A program made the translations under genes and the position numbers. This document shows, in pieces, positions 26,661 to 34,200 of a stretch of DNA of 64,000 bases. How positions within the stretch are numbered: the stretch's first letter is position 1; every line of letters starts with the position of its first letter. Source of the stretch: Erysipelotrichaceae bacterium (GTDB lineage Bacteria > Bacillota_I > Bacilli_A > RFN20 > CAG-826); contig SVBE01000005.1 of the NCBI GenBank assembly GCA_015059065.1, forward strand, positions 19,064 to 83,063, given 5' to 3'. Below the pieces are notes generated by a model that did not search any database, was not told the DNA's origin, and was given only the letters and a program-made list of their open reading frames with translations.

Positions 26661-26822
26661 ATGAGCAAATATCAATGTGGACCTTGTGGTTATATCTATG
26701 ACCCAGAAGTCGGTGATCCAGATAGCGGCATTCCTGCTGGTACACCTTTTGAACTTTTACCAGATGACTGGTGCTGCCCAATCTGCGGTGTCAGCAAAGA
26801 CATGTTTGAAAAAATCGATTAA
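26661..26822 (+). CDS. Rubredoxin
   Basis: This 53-residue gene is too short for the ORF track. It encodes a complete rubredoxin: [10 protein letters not shown] (iron ligands Cys6, Cys9) and [10 protein letters not shown] (Cys39, Cys42), with the usual [14 protein letters not shown] middle. The protein carries one electron on an Fe(SCys)4 centre and typically serves oxygen or peroxide detoxification or other redox enzymes in anaerobes. GGAGG lies 10 bases before the ATG. It is followed after 33 bases by the CDF transporter; no rubrerythrin or superoxide reductase is nearby, so its partner is unknown. Confidence 0.95.
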   Translation: MSKYQCGPCGYIYDPEVGDPDSGIPAGTPFELLPDDWCCPICGVSKDMFEKID

Positions 26823-26855
26823 TTAATTTTAAAAAATTAATCAGCATTATTCCTT

Positions 26856-27983
26856 ATGAAAGCGAATGATTTAAAATTGCGTGAAAAAGGTATTGCCCGT
26901 ACCTCTCTTATCGGAATACTTGGTAACGTTGTTTTAGTGGCTATTAAAGCAACTATTGGTTTTATTGCGGGATCTGTTTCCATCATCATGGATGCTGTCA
27001 ATAACTTAACTGATGCTTTATCTTCTATTATTACCATTATCGGTACGAAATTATCCGGTAAGAAGCCAGATAAAAAACATCCTTTTGGTCATGGTCGTAT
27101 CGAATATATTACTTCCGCGATCATCGGTATCATCATTCTTATCGCTGGTATTACCGCAATTTATGAATCGATCCAGTCCATCATCGACCACTTTAAAAAC
27201 GGGACGATGGCGGATTATTCAACCATTTCACTTATTATCATCGGCATTGCCATATTGATTAAAGCTTCTTTAGGTATTTTCTTTAAATTCCAGGGCAAGA
27301 AATATGAAAGCGATGCTTTAAAGGCTTCTGGTACAGATGCCTTATTCGATGTCTTATTATCTTTAGGCACTTTAGTGGGTGCTTTAGTTTCTAAATTCGC
27401 AAACTTCTACGTTGAAGGATATATCGGTATCGTGATCGGTTTATTCATTCTTAGAAGTGGTTTTGAAGTGATAAGAGGTGCGGTTACTTATATCATCGGC
27501 AGCAAATTTGATGAAAATCTCGCTAATGAGATTAAGTTAGCGATCTCCCAAGTCAAGGGAGTGCATGGTGTCTATGACCTCATCTTAAATAATTATGGAT
27601 ATAACCGTTATATTGGTTCTGTTCATGTTGGGGTGAAAGATGATTTGACTGCAAAAGAGATTCAAGAGATCGAAAGAGCAATCACCTATCTCATGTACAC
27701 CAAATACAATACGATTATGACGACAGGTATATATGCGGAGAATACGAGCAGTCCAATCGCTAAAACGATTAAAGAAGAAGCGATTAAAATCATTCAAAAA
27801 TACCCACATATTACCCAATTACATGGTTTTTATATCGATGAGACACGCAATTTGATTAATTTTGATTTAGTGATTAGCTTTGATGAAAAAAATACTGATG
27901 GTTTGGTCAAACAAGTAACAGATGAATTATCAGCAAAATTTGAAGATTATACATTCTTTGTGAATGTCGATAGAGATTACTAA
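26856..27983 (+). CDS. Cation diffusion facilitator family metal transporter
   Basis: The 375-residue protein has six membrane helices. Helix 2 carries the metal-site pattern (IIMDAVNNLTDALSS), followed by the cytoplasmic HPFGHGRIEYI loop; helix 5 carries SGTDALFDVLLS. Asn/Asp at the metal sites is consistent with Zn, Mn or Fe export, but the metal cannot be assigned. The cytoplasmic C-terminal region (from about 205) is longer than usual and contains the expected ferredoxin-like fold. It lies 33 bases after rubredoxin with no terminator between and no clear ribosome binding site, so it may be cotranscribed or read from its own weak -10 box. The next gene has its own operator. Confidence 0.88.
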   Translation: MKANDLKLREKGIARTSLIGILGNVVLVAIKATIGFIAGSVSIIMDAVNNLTDALSSIITIIGTKLSGKKPDKKHPFGHGRIEYITSAIIGIIILIAGITAIYESIQSIIDHFKNGTMADYSTISLIIIGIAILIKASLGIFFKFQGKKYESDALKASGTDALFDVLLSLGTLVGALVSKFANFYVEGYIGIVIGLFILRSGFEVIRGAVTYIIGSKFDENLANEIKLAISQVKGVHGVYDLILNNYGYNRYIGSVHVGVKDDLTAKEIQEIERAITYLMYTKYNTIMTTGIYAENTSSPIAKTIKEEAIKIIQKYPHITQLHGFYIDETRNLINFDLVISFDEKNTDGLVKQVTDELSAKFEDYTFFVNVDRDY

Positions 27984-28002
27984 AAAATATTTATCATATC
28001 TA

Positions 28003-28031
28003 TTGCAAATATGAACGAGTATTCATATAAT
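28003..28031 (+). promoter_or_regulatory. Promoter with ArsR/SmtB-type operator in the spacer
   Basis: TTGCAA (28003-28008), 17 bases, TATAAT (28026-28031). The inverted repeat ATATGAA-6-TTCATAT (28009-28028) fills the spacer and enters the -10. This is the classic 12-2-12-like element bound by SmtB/CadC repressors (established for the family). Confidence 0.75.
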
Positions 28032-28048
28032 GTTTTCGGTGAAAATAA

Positions 28049-28375
28049 ATGTACGTCAACGAAAATGCAATTGAAAACATGGAAGTTACTCTCAAGATAG
28101 CCGCGGATAAAACGAGGCTAAAGATTTTGTTTTCTTTGCTTGATGAGATCGATTCACTTAAAGGCGGAAGAGAAGTGGAGAAATGCGTCAACGATATCTC
28201 CGCGCAAATTGGAGCGAGCCAGTCTCTGGTTTCCCATCAATTAAAGGTTTTAAAAGATGGCGATTTTGTGAAGACGAGAAAAGAGGGGACGAAAATTTAT
28301 TATTCACTTTCAGATGAACATGTTCAAGAAATCATAAGAGTGACTTATGAACATGTGATGGAGAAACTATTATGA
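28049..28375 (+). CDS. ArsR/SmtB-family metal-responsive repressor
   Basis: The 108-residue winged helix-turn-helix protein has recognition helix SQSLVSHQLKVLKDGDFV and wing TRKEGTKIYYSL. Helix 5 contains Asp89, His91, His102 and Glu105, spaced exactly as the alpha-5 zinc site of SmtB (Asp, His, His, Glu), and no CxCxxC alpha-3 site is present. This predicts a Zn(II) (or Co(II)) sensor, released from DNA by the metal. It overlaps the ATPase gene by 4 bases (ATGA) and has an ArsR-type operator on its promoter, so it probably represses its own operon. Confidence 0.9.
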   Translation: MYVNENAIENMEVTLKIAADKTRLKILFSLLDEIDSLKGGREVEKCVNDISAQIGASQSLVSHQLKVLKDGDFVKTRKEGTKIYYSLSDEHVQEIIRVTYEHVMEKLL

Positions 28376-30510
28376 TAAAGAGAAGTTATACGATTAAAGG
28401 TTTTGACTGTGCACACTGCGCGGCGAAAAGCGAAGCACATCTAAACAAGCATCCGGATATTGAAAAAGCGACCATTGATTTTGCGATGGATAAACTTGAT
28501 ATCGTCTATCGTGAAAAAGAACTATCAATCGATGAGATTAAAGCTTGTATCGCGGAAGTGGAAAGCGATCCATTAACTATTGTTAATTTAGGCGAAAAAA
28601 CAAATAAATATCGCATATTTGATAAGGATTTCTTCATTTTGCTTGGAAGAATCGTCTATGTCTTATTAGTGGTAATTCTTTCTTTTACAGCCTTTAGAGA
28701 TGATTCATTTTTCTGGGTGAATTTTGGATTATATTTATCCGCTATTATCGTGATTTGTTATGACATCTTCTATAAGGTGATTTTAAGAATTAGGCATTTA
28801 GAGAATCCATTAGATGAATATCTATTAATCGTCATAGCGACTGTTGGTGCTTTTGTAATCGCTGTCATTGAAAAAGAGACGCATGAATTCATGGAAGCAG
28901 TGATGGTTTCAACCCTTTTCCAAATTGGACAAGTAATTGAAGGAATCGCGACTAATAAGAGCAAAGAAGCGGTTGTCCAAGCTGTTGATCTACGTGTGGA
29001 ATATGCGAATAAAATCGAAGGGGATTCTATCAATAGAATCACTCCAGAACAATTAGAGGTCGGCGACTTAGTTGTCGTTTCTACAGGTGAAATTGTCCCA
29101 ATTGATGGGGTGGTGACTGAAGGTAATGCTTTAGTTGATATTTCTTCATTGACTGGTGAATATGTGCCGATTACTGTCTCTCAAGATAAAGTCGTTTATT
29201 CAGGATGTTTAATTAGAGAAGGTAGCATCACAGTAAAAGCGACAGAAGAATATTCTAATTCTACTGTGAGCCGTATCATGAACCTCATCACTGAATCGGG
29301 TGAGAATAAATCTAAAACTGATAAATTCGTCACAAAATTTGCCAAATGGTATACTCCAACGATTTTTATCATCTCTCTTCTTGTCGGTTTGATTGGTTCT
29401 TTGATCACTTCGAACTGGAATGAATGGATGTTATTAGCTCTTAAGATGTTAGTAGTGGCTTGTCCATGTGCAATCGTCATCTCGATTCCTCTTGCTTATT
29501 TCTCTGGTATCGGTCTTGCTGGTAAAAACGGCATCGTTATTAAAGGAAGCAATTATCTTGATGAATTAGTGAATCTCGATAAAGTGTTAACTGATAAAAC
29601 AGGTACTTTAACTGAAGGTGATTTTAAAATTCGTCAAGTCGTACCATATAATGTGAATAAAGATGAACTTCTCAACTATTTATTCATCGTTGAGAGCTAC
29701 TCTAATCACCCAGTGGGAAAAGCGATCTGCTTAAGCATTGAAAACCGTCATGAACACATCAAGGTCGATAATTTCATTGAAAGACCAGGATATGGCGTGG
29801 AATGCGATTATAAAGGTGATCATATTGTTGCTGGTAATAAAAAGTTATTTGCAGAACATAACATCACGATTGAAAATCCAGTGGAAGATGGAGTTATCAC
29901 TTACTGTGCAGTAAACGGGAAATATATCGGCTATGTCGTTCTCTCTGATGAGATTAAACGCGATGCCTATGATATGGTCAATCTCTTAGAAAAGAATAAA
30001 GTCGATGTTGTTTTATTAACTGGTGACAAAAAGGAAAATGCAGAGATATTATGTAAAAAACTTGGCATTTCCTCGTTCTATTCTGAACTTTTACCAGAAG
30101 ATAAAGTTACTTATTTAAATAAAGAACAATCCGGTGGTGATGTCGTCGCCTATGTTGGAGATGGTATCAATGACGCGCCGACAATTAAAGGCGCGGATGT
30201 CGGATTTGCAATGGGCGGTATCGGTAGCGATAGTGCGGTGGAAAATGCGGATATCATCTTAATGACAGATAATCCTCGTAAGATCTATGATGCCTTCAAG
30301 ATTGCCAAGATGACAAGAAATACAGCGGTGTTTAATATCGTCTTTGCCTTAACAGTGAAAATTGGTATTGAGGCTGCTGCATTTGTCACTAGTTTATTAG
30401 GTAGACCAGAGATTATTCCAATGTGGGCAGCTGTTCTTGCGGATACTGGTTTAACAGTCTTGTTAGTCCTTAATTCATTGCTTCTTCTATATAGAAAAGT
30501 TAGAAAATAA
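28372..30510 (+). CDS. P1B-type ATPase, Zn/Cd/Pb exporter
   Basis: The 712-residue pump has an N-terminal heavy-metal domain with DCAHC (Cys13, Cys16; the preceding Asp is typical of Zn/Cd/Pb pumps), membrane helices, the ion-binding CPC motif (about 364-366), phosphorylation site DKTGT (Asp408), and GDGINDAP near the hinge. In the family this exports Zn(II), Cd(II) or Pb(II) from the cytoplasm using ATP. The paired SmtB-type repressor favours zinc or cadmium over copper. The operon ends at a terminator 20 bases after the stop. Confidence 0.93.
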   Translation: MIKRSYTIKGFDCAHCAAKSEAHLNKHPDIEKATIDFAMDKLDIVYREKELSIDEIKACIAEVESDPLTIVNLGEKTNKYRIFDKDFFILLGRIVYVLLVVILSFTAFRDDSFFWVNFGLYLSAIIVICYDIFYKVILRIRHLENPLDEYLLIVIATVGAFVIAVIEKETHEFMEAVMVSTLFQIGQVIEGIATNKSKEAVVQAVDLRVEYANKIEGDSINRITPEQLEVGDLVVVSTGEIVPIDGVVTEGNALVDISSLTGEYVPITVSQDKVVYSGCLIREGSITVKATEEYSNSTVSRIMNLITESGENKSKTDKFVTKFAKWYTPTIFIISLLVGLIGSLITSNWNEWMLLALKMLVVACPCAIVISIPLAYFSGIGLAGKNGIVIKGSNYLDELVNLDKVLTDKTGTLTEGDFKIRQVVPYNVNKDELLNYLFIVESYSNHPVGKAICLSIENRHEHIKVDNFIERPGYGVECDYKGDHIVAGNKKLFAEHNITIENPVEDGVITYCAVNGKYIGYVVLSDEIKRDAYDMVNLLEKNKVDVVLLTGDKKENAEILCKKLGISSFYSELLPEDKVTYLNKEQSGGDVVAYVGDGINDAPTIKGADVGFAMGGIGSDSAVENADIILMTDNPRKIYDAFKIAKMTRNTAVFNIVFALTVKIGIEAAAFVTSLLGRPEIIPMWAAVLADTGLTVLLVLNSLLLLYRKVRK

Positions 30511-30528
30511 TATTATCAATATTAAAAT

Positions 30529-30562
30529 AACCATCTCTCATCCTATGGAGGTGGTTTTTTTA
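30529..30562 (+). terminator. Terminator after the P-type ATPase
   Basis: AACCATCTC pairs with GAGGTGGTT (one wobble) across a 10-base loop, followed by a run of Ts. Confidence 0.8.
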
Positions 30563-30571
30563 TAATAATAT

Positions 30572-30668
30572 TTGACATATTAATAAATAATAATAGAATA
30601 ATAGTTAGTTATGTCTAACTCATGCGATATAACATTTTATTTTGAAAGGTAGTTAGTGATGACTAACC
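30572..30668 (+). promoter_or_regulatory. feo promoter with two DtxR-like operators
   Basis: TTGACA (30572-30577), 16 bases, TAGAAT (30594-30599). Two palindromes follow: AGTTAG-6-CTAACT (30603-30620) over the transcription start and AGTTAG-6-CTAACC (30651-30668), 48 bases apart. The TTAG...CTAA form matches boxes of the DtxR/IdeR/MntR family, which represses iron uptake when metal is plentiful. No such regulator gene is in the window. Confidence 0.65.
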
Positions 30669-30680
30669 AAGGGTGTTGAT

Positions 30681-30896
30681 ATGCCAATCGTAATTGCTCC
30701 ACAAGATGTGGAATTAACAATCGTCAAAATTCTTGTTACAGACGATAAGACCAAAAAACATTTGGAATCATTAGGGATCATTCCTACTGGCAAAATAAGA
30801 GTTGTCTCCGTCAATGGTGGTAACGCCATCGTGGTGGTAAAAGGTGTGAGATTAGGCCTTAATCGCGATATTGCGACTAAGATACTTGTTGCGTAG
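30681..30896 (+). CDS. feoA: FeoA-domain protein, first copy
   Basis: The 71-residue SH3-like protein has the FeoA pattern: TKKHLESLGIIPTGKIRVVS followed by GGNAIVVVKGVRLGLNRDIA. FeoA is a small cytosolic partner needed for FeoB iron transport. AAGGG lies 8 bases upstream of the ATG, after two iron-type operators. A second FeoA gene follows after 9 bases; the two copies are diverged, so they probably do not substitute for each other. Confidence 0.88.
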   Translation: MPIVIAPQDVELTIVKILVTDDKTKKHLESLGIIPTGKIRVVSVNGGNAIVVVKGVRLGLNRDIATKILVA

Positions 30897-30905
30897 GAGA
30901 TTGTT

Positions 30906-31142
30906 ATGGAAAAAACATTAGACCAAATCGAGGTCAAAAAATCCGTAAAAGTACTCAAAATTGGAGGAGAAGGACGCATTCGTCATCATCTTTTCGATTT
31001 AGGAGTAACCCCAGGGGTAGAGATTTATGTGAGAAAAGTTGCTCCACTTGGCGATCCAGTGGAAGTGACCATCAGGGGTTATGAACTCACTCTTAGAAAA
31101 AGTGAAGCTCAACTCATATCAGTGAAGGAGGTAGAGGAATAA
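30906..31142 (+). CDS. feoA: FeoA-domain protein, second copy
   Basis: The 78-residue protein has the more canonical FeoA pattern: GEGRIRHHLFDLGVTPGVEIYVRKVAPLGDPVEVTIRGYELTLR-type sequence. It has AGGAG upstream and its stop codon overlaps the start of feoB by one base (TAATG), indicating translational coupling to the transporter. Confidence 0.92.
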   Translation: MEKTLDQIEVKKSVKVLKIGGEGRIRHHLFDLGVTPGVEIYVRKVAPLGDPVEVTIRGYELTLRKSEAQLISVKEVEE

Positions 31143-33385
31143 TGGCGTCAAAAGAAAGAATTACCATTGCTTTAGCGGGTAACCCTAACTGTGGTAAAAC
31201 AACATTGTTTAACTCCCTTACTGGTGCGACTGCTCACGTTGGTAACTGGCCAGGAGTAACTGTCGATAAAAAAGAAGGTACTTATAAGAAATTAAGCGAG
31301 CCTCTTCATATCATCGACTTACCAGGTATTTATTCTCTTTCACCATATACACCTGAAGAAGTGGTTTCGAGAAATTATATTCTCGATGAGAAGCCAAACT
31401 GTGTGATCAACGTCGTCGATGCGACTAATTTAGAGAGAAACCTATATTTAACTACCCAATTATTAGAAATCGATATCCCTGTTGTCGTCGCCCTTAATAT
31501 GGCGGATATCGTGAGAAAAAATGGCGATAAACTCGACGCGAAAGGTTTACAAGAAAAATTAGGTGTCCCTGTCGTGGAAGTGTCCGCTTTAAGAAGCGAA
31601 GGCTTAAAAGAACTTATGGAAGCCGCTTATGATGCTTGTCATCATTACCGCAAGGGAACAACAATTCTTGAAGATAAAGAATTAGCCCATCTCATTAACG
31701 ATGTGGCCATTGCTTTTAGAGGTAAAGGTGTCGAATCTCCTTTATTCCATGCGATTAAACTCGTGGAATTAGACGAAATTGAAACAAAGATGCATCCTGA
31801 TCTCATCCCAATGGTGGATGAATACAAAGAAAGCCATAAAGATGATATCTTTGCGGATGATTTTGAAGCTTTAGTGGCAGATGCAAGATATCAATATATC
31901 GCGAAGCATTATGCGTCTCATTATCAAAAAAATGAAAAATCAGAAAAGAACAGCGATGGTAAACAAGTGACGAGATCCGACAAGATCGATAAAGTCTTAA
32001 CTCATCGTATTTGGGCATTACCAATCTTTGTTCTCATCATGTTCCTCGTTTTCCACTTAACTTTCTCAGAAGACTTATTCTTCTTAAATAGATGGTTCCA
32101 TGTGGAATTCACCCATGAAGGATTTATTAACTTCTGTACTGGTATGGGCTATGAAGGTGAGCCGATGGCTGGTCTTCCTTCTCCAGGTGTCTTCTTGCAG
32201 AACTGGTTTGGTTGGGCGACTGGCTCTTTAATAGATGTAGTTAGCAATGCATTTGAAAATGCTGGAGTAAGAGAAACATGGTATGCCTCTCTTCTTTGCG
32301 ATGGTTTATTAACTGGTTTAGATGCGGTTCTCAGCTTCGTTCCACAAGTGATGGTCCTCTTCTTATTCATCGCGATCTTAGAAGATTCTGGTTATATGTC
32401 TCGTGTCGCCTTTATCTTAGATCGTGCCTTTAGAAAATTCGGTTTATCTGGACGTGCCTTTATCCCAATGTTATCGGGCTTTGGCTGTTCAGTTCCTGCC
32501 ATTATGGCCACGCGTACATTAGAAGATAAAAGAGAAAGAAATAGAGTGATTAGACTCATGACTTGCTTCTCCTGTGGTGCTAAAGCACCAATCTGGGCCC
32601 TTATCGCTGGTATTGGTGCCTTAGCAGGATTTGCGGGTGATATCTTCGTCTTCTCCATCTATTTAGGTGGTATTGCCGCGGCGATTATCTTCGCCTTATT
32701 TATGAAATTATTCTCCAAAGATCAATATGTTTCCCCATTTGTCATGGAACTTCCTGCTTATCACGCTCCACAAGCGAGAAACGTTGGTGCTTACTTATGG
32801 GAAAAATTCAAACATTATATGATCAAAGCAGCGACTATTATTGCGGCCGCGACTATCGTCATTTGGTTCTTATCTAACTTCAACTGGAACTTAACTCTTG
32901 GTTTAGTGGATATTGAACAATCCATTCTTGCTGACTTAGGTAGAGTGTTCGCTTACTTCTATTACCCACTTGGTTGGGCACAAGGTGCGGATGGTTGGAA
33001 ATATACTGTTTCCACAATCACTGGCTTAATCGCTAAAGAACAAGTCGTCGATACAATGGCCGTTCTCGGATTAAATGAAGAAACTGTCTTATTAACTGGC
33101 GCGCAAGCATATTCATTCGCCGTTTATAACTTATTCACCATTCCTTGCTTCGCCGCGATTGGTGCTGCCTTCGGTGAACAAAAAGGCAAAGAATTCTGGC
33201 TCACTATGTTATGGTGGTTTGTGATGAGCTATGCGGTTGCTGCATTAGTCTTCGGTGTTGGAGCATTATATGGTGTGGCTATCTGGGCTGGCATATTATT
33301 AACTCTTGCCATCATCGGATTAGTGGTTGCTGCTGGTATTATTGTTACTAGACGTAATAAAAAGGTGGTTCAACAAGCTGCCTAA
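31142..33385 (+). CDS. feoB: Ferrous iron transporter FeoB
   Basis: The 747-residue protein has an N-terminal GTPase (G1 GNPNCGKTT at about 14, G3 DLPGIYSLSPYTPEE, G4 NMAD), a helical linker, and a membrane domain with the paired Gate motifs GFGCSVPAIMATRT and CFSCGAKAPIW. It takes up Fe(II) across the cytoplasmic membrane, typical of anaerobes where iron is reduced. GGAGG lies upstream. It is the third gene of a four-gene feo operon controlled by the two palindromes upstream. Length is normal. Confidence 0.96.
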   Translation: MASKERITIALAGNPNCGKTTLFNSLTGATAHVGNWPGVTVDKKEGTYKKLSEPLHIIDLPGIYSLSPYTPEEVVSRNYILDEKPNCVINVVDATNLERNLYLTTQLLEIDIPVVVALNMADIVRKNGDKLDAKGLQEKLGVPVVEVSALRSEGLKELMEAAYDACHHYRKGTTILEDKELAHLINDVAIAFRGKGVESPLFHAIKLVELDEIETKMHPDLIPMVDEYKESHKDDIFADDFEALVADARYQYIAKHYASHYQKNEKSEKNSDGKQVTRSDKIDKVLTHRIWALPIFVLIMFLVFHLTFSEDLFFLNRWFHVEFTHEGFINFCTGMGYEGEPMAGLPSPGVFLQNWFGWATGSLIDVVSNAFENAGVRETWYASLLCDGLLTGLDAVLSFVPQVMVLFLFIAILEDSGYMSRVAFILDRAFRKFGLSGRAFIPMLSGFGCSVPAIMATRTLEDKRERNRVIRLMTCFSCGAKAPIWALIAGIGALAGFAGDIFVFSIYLGGIAAAIIFALFMKLFSKDQYVSPFVMELPAYHAPQARNVGAYLWEKFKHYMIKAATIIAAATIVIWFLSNFNWNLTLGLVDIEQSILADLGRVFAYFYYPLGWAQGADGWKYTVSTITGLIAKEQVVDTMAVLGLNEETVLLTGAQAYSFAVYNLFTIPCFAAIGAAFGEQKGKEFWLTMLWWFVMSYAVAALVFGVGALYGVAIWAGILLTLAIIGLVVAAGIIVTRRNKKVVQQAA

Positions 33386-33400
33386 TTAAGGGTAAATAAT

Positions 33401-33583
33401 ATGGAGTGGTTTGAATATCTCATCATCGTCGCAGTGGTCTTATTCGTCGGAAGCGTTACTTTCGTCGCGATTAGAAATAAGATCAAAGGCAAATCTAGCT
33501 GTGGCTGTGGTGGTAACTGCTCTGGATGTAATAAATGCTGCAACGCTAAACAGCATTTAGAAGAATATTTGAAATCAAAGTAA
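33401..33583 (+). CDS. FeoB-associated Cys-rich membrane protein
   Basis: The 60-residue protein has one N-terminal membrane helix (about 5-23), a short basic stretch, and a Cys-rich tail SSCGCGGNCSGCNKCC. This is the pattern of the small FeoB-associated Cys-rich proteins found after feoB in Bacillota. A role as iron chaperone or sensor for FeoB is assumed but not proven. AAGGG lies before the ATG and the feo terminator follows. Confidence 0.88.
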   Translation: MEWFEYLIIVAVVLFVGSVTFVAIRNKIKGKSSCGCGGNCSGCNKCCNAKQHLEEYLKSK

Positions 33584-33600
33584 TAGACCCCCATATAACA

Positions 33601-33632
33601 AAAAAGCTAGTTCGTGGTTGGACTAGCTTTTA
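33601..33632. terminator. Terminator of the feo operon
   Basis: AAAAGCTAGT pairs perfectly with ACTAGCTTTT across a 10-base loop. The A- and T-tracts would let it also stop the convergent minus-strand transcript. Confidence 0.9.
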
Positions 33633-33654
33633 ATTTTTACTTTTAAGTAATTAA

Positions 33655-34116
33655 TTATTTTTGTTGAAGTTCGGCTCTATGTTTGAAGCAAGCAACAATG
33701 AGTAAGATGTCGATAATTAAACCAACAATACTGATGGTGATTGTTGCCGCGCTTGATTTGTTGGAGATATCGCTGACAACACTATAGATTCCAGAAATAG
33801 CACTGAGGATAGAAACGACAATACAGAAGATGCCCCATCTACCTTTAAGTGAGAACATGAATCCGCCGATGATTTTGAAGACGCTAAAGATACTACCGAG
33901 TACAAAAGCGAAAATGATAACCCCAATAGCGAGACTAACCGCCAAATCGACATCTGCTTGAGGTGTGCCTTGATCAATTGCAGCTTGTCTAGCGGCTGCG
34001 ATAGAAGCTGGTAAACCAACTGCGAGGACGACGATGCTCGCGACTAAAACGATTAAAGAAATGATGGTTGCAACTAAGATTATTGTTGACCATACTGATT
34101 TTTTGTTTTCTGCCAT
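33655..34116 (-). CDS. Small membrane protein, four predicted helices
   Basis: I start at 34116 (MAENKKSVWS, 153 residues) because AAAGGAG lies 7 bases upstream; the 18 extra residues in the track are read from leader sequence. Four hydrophobic stretches are visible (about 10-35, 55-75, 88-110 and 120-145). I recognise no family. It lies 84 bases downstream of the alpha-amylase gene but beyond a terminator, so it is probably independently transcribed. Confidence 0.7.
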   Translation of the reverse strand: MAENKKSVWSTIILVATIISLIVLVASIVVLAVGLPASIAAARQAAIDQGTPQADVDLAVSLAIGVIIFAFVLGSIFSVFKIIGGFMFSLKGRWGIFCIVVSILSAISGIYSVVSDISNKSSAATITISIVGLIIDILLIVACFKHRAELQQK

Positions 34117-34155
34117 ATGAAAACTCCTTTCTCTTTCATTATACATATAAATAAT

Positions 34156-34181
34156 AAAAACTCCCCACAAAAGTGAGGAGT
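34156..34181 (-). terminator. Terminator of the alpha-amylase gene
   Basis: On the minus strand ACTCCTCAC pairs with GTGGGGAGT across a 4-base loop and is followed by five Ts. Confidence 0.8.
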
Positions 34182-34200
34182 ATGTGCAATTTATAGTTCC

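Noticed and set aside
30653-30979. 108-residue minus-strand ORF over feoA
   Set aside because: It runs through both feoA genes and their operator, and has no start signals.
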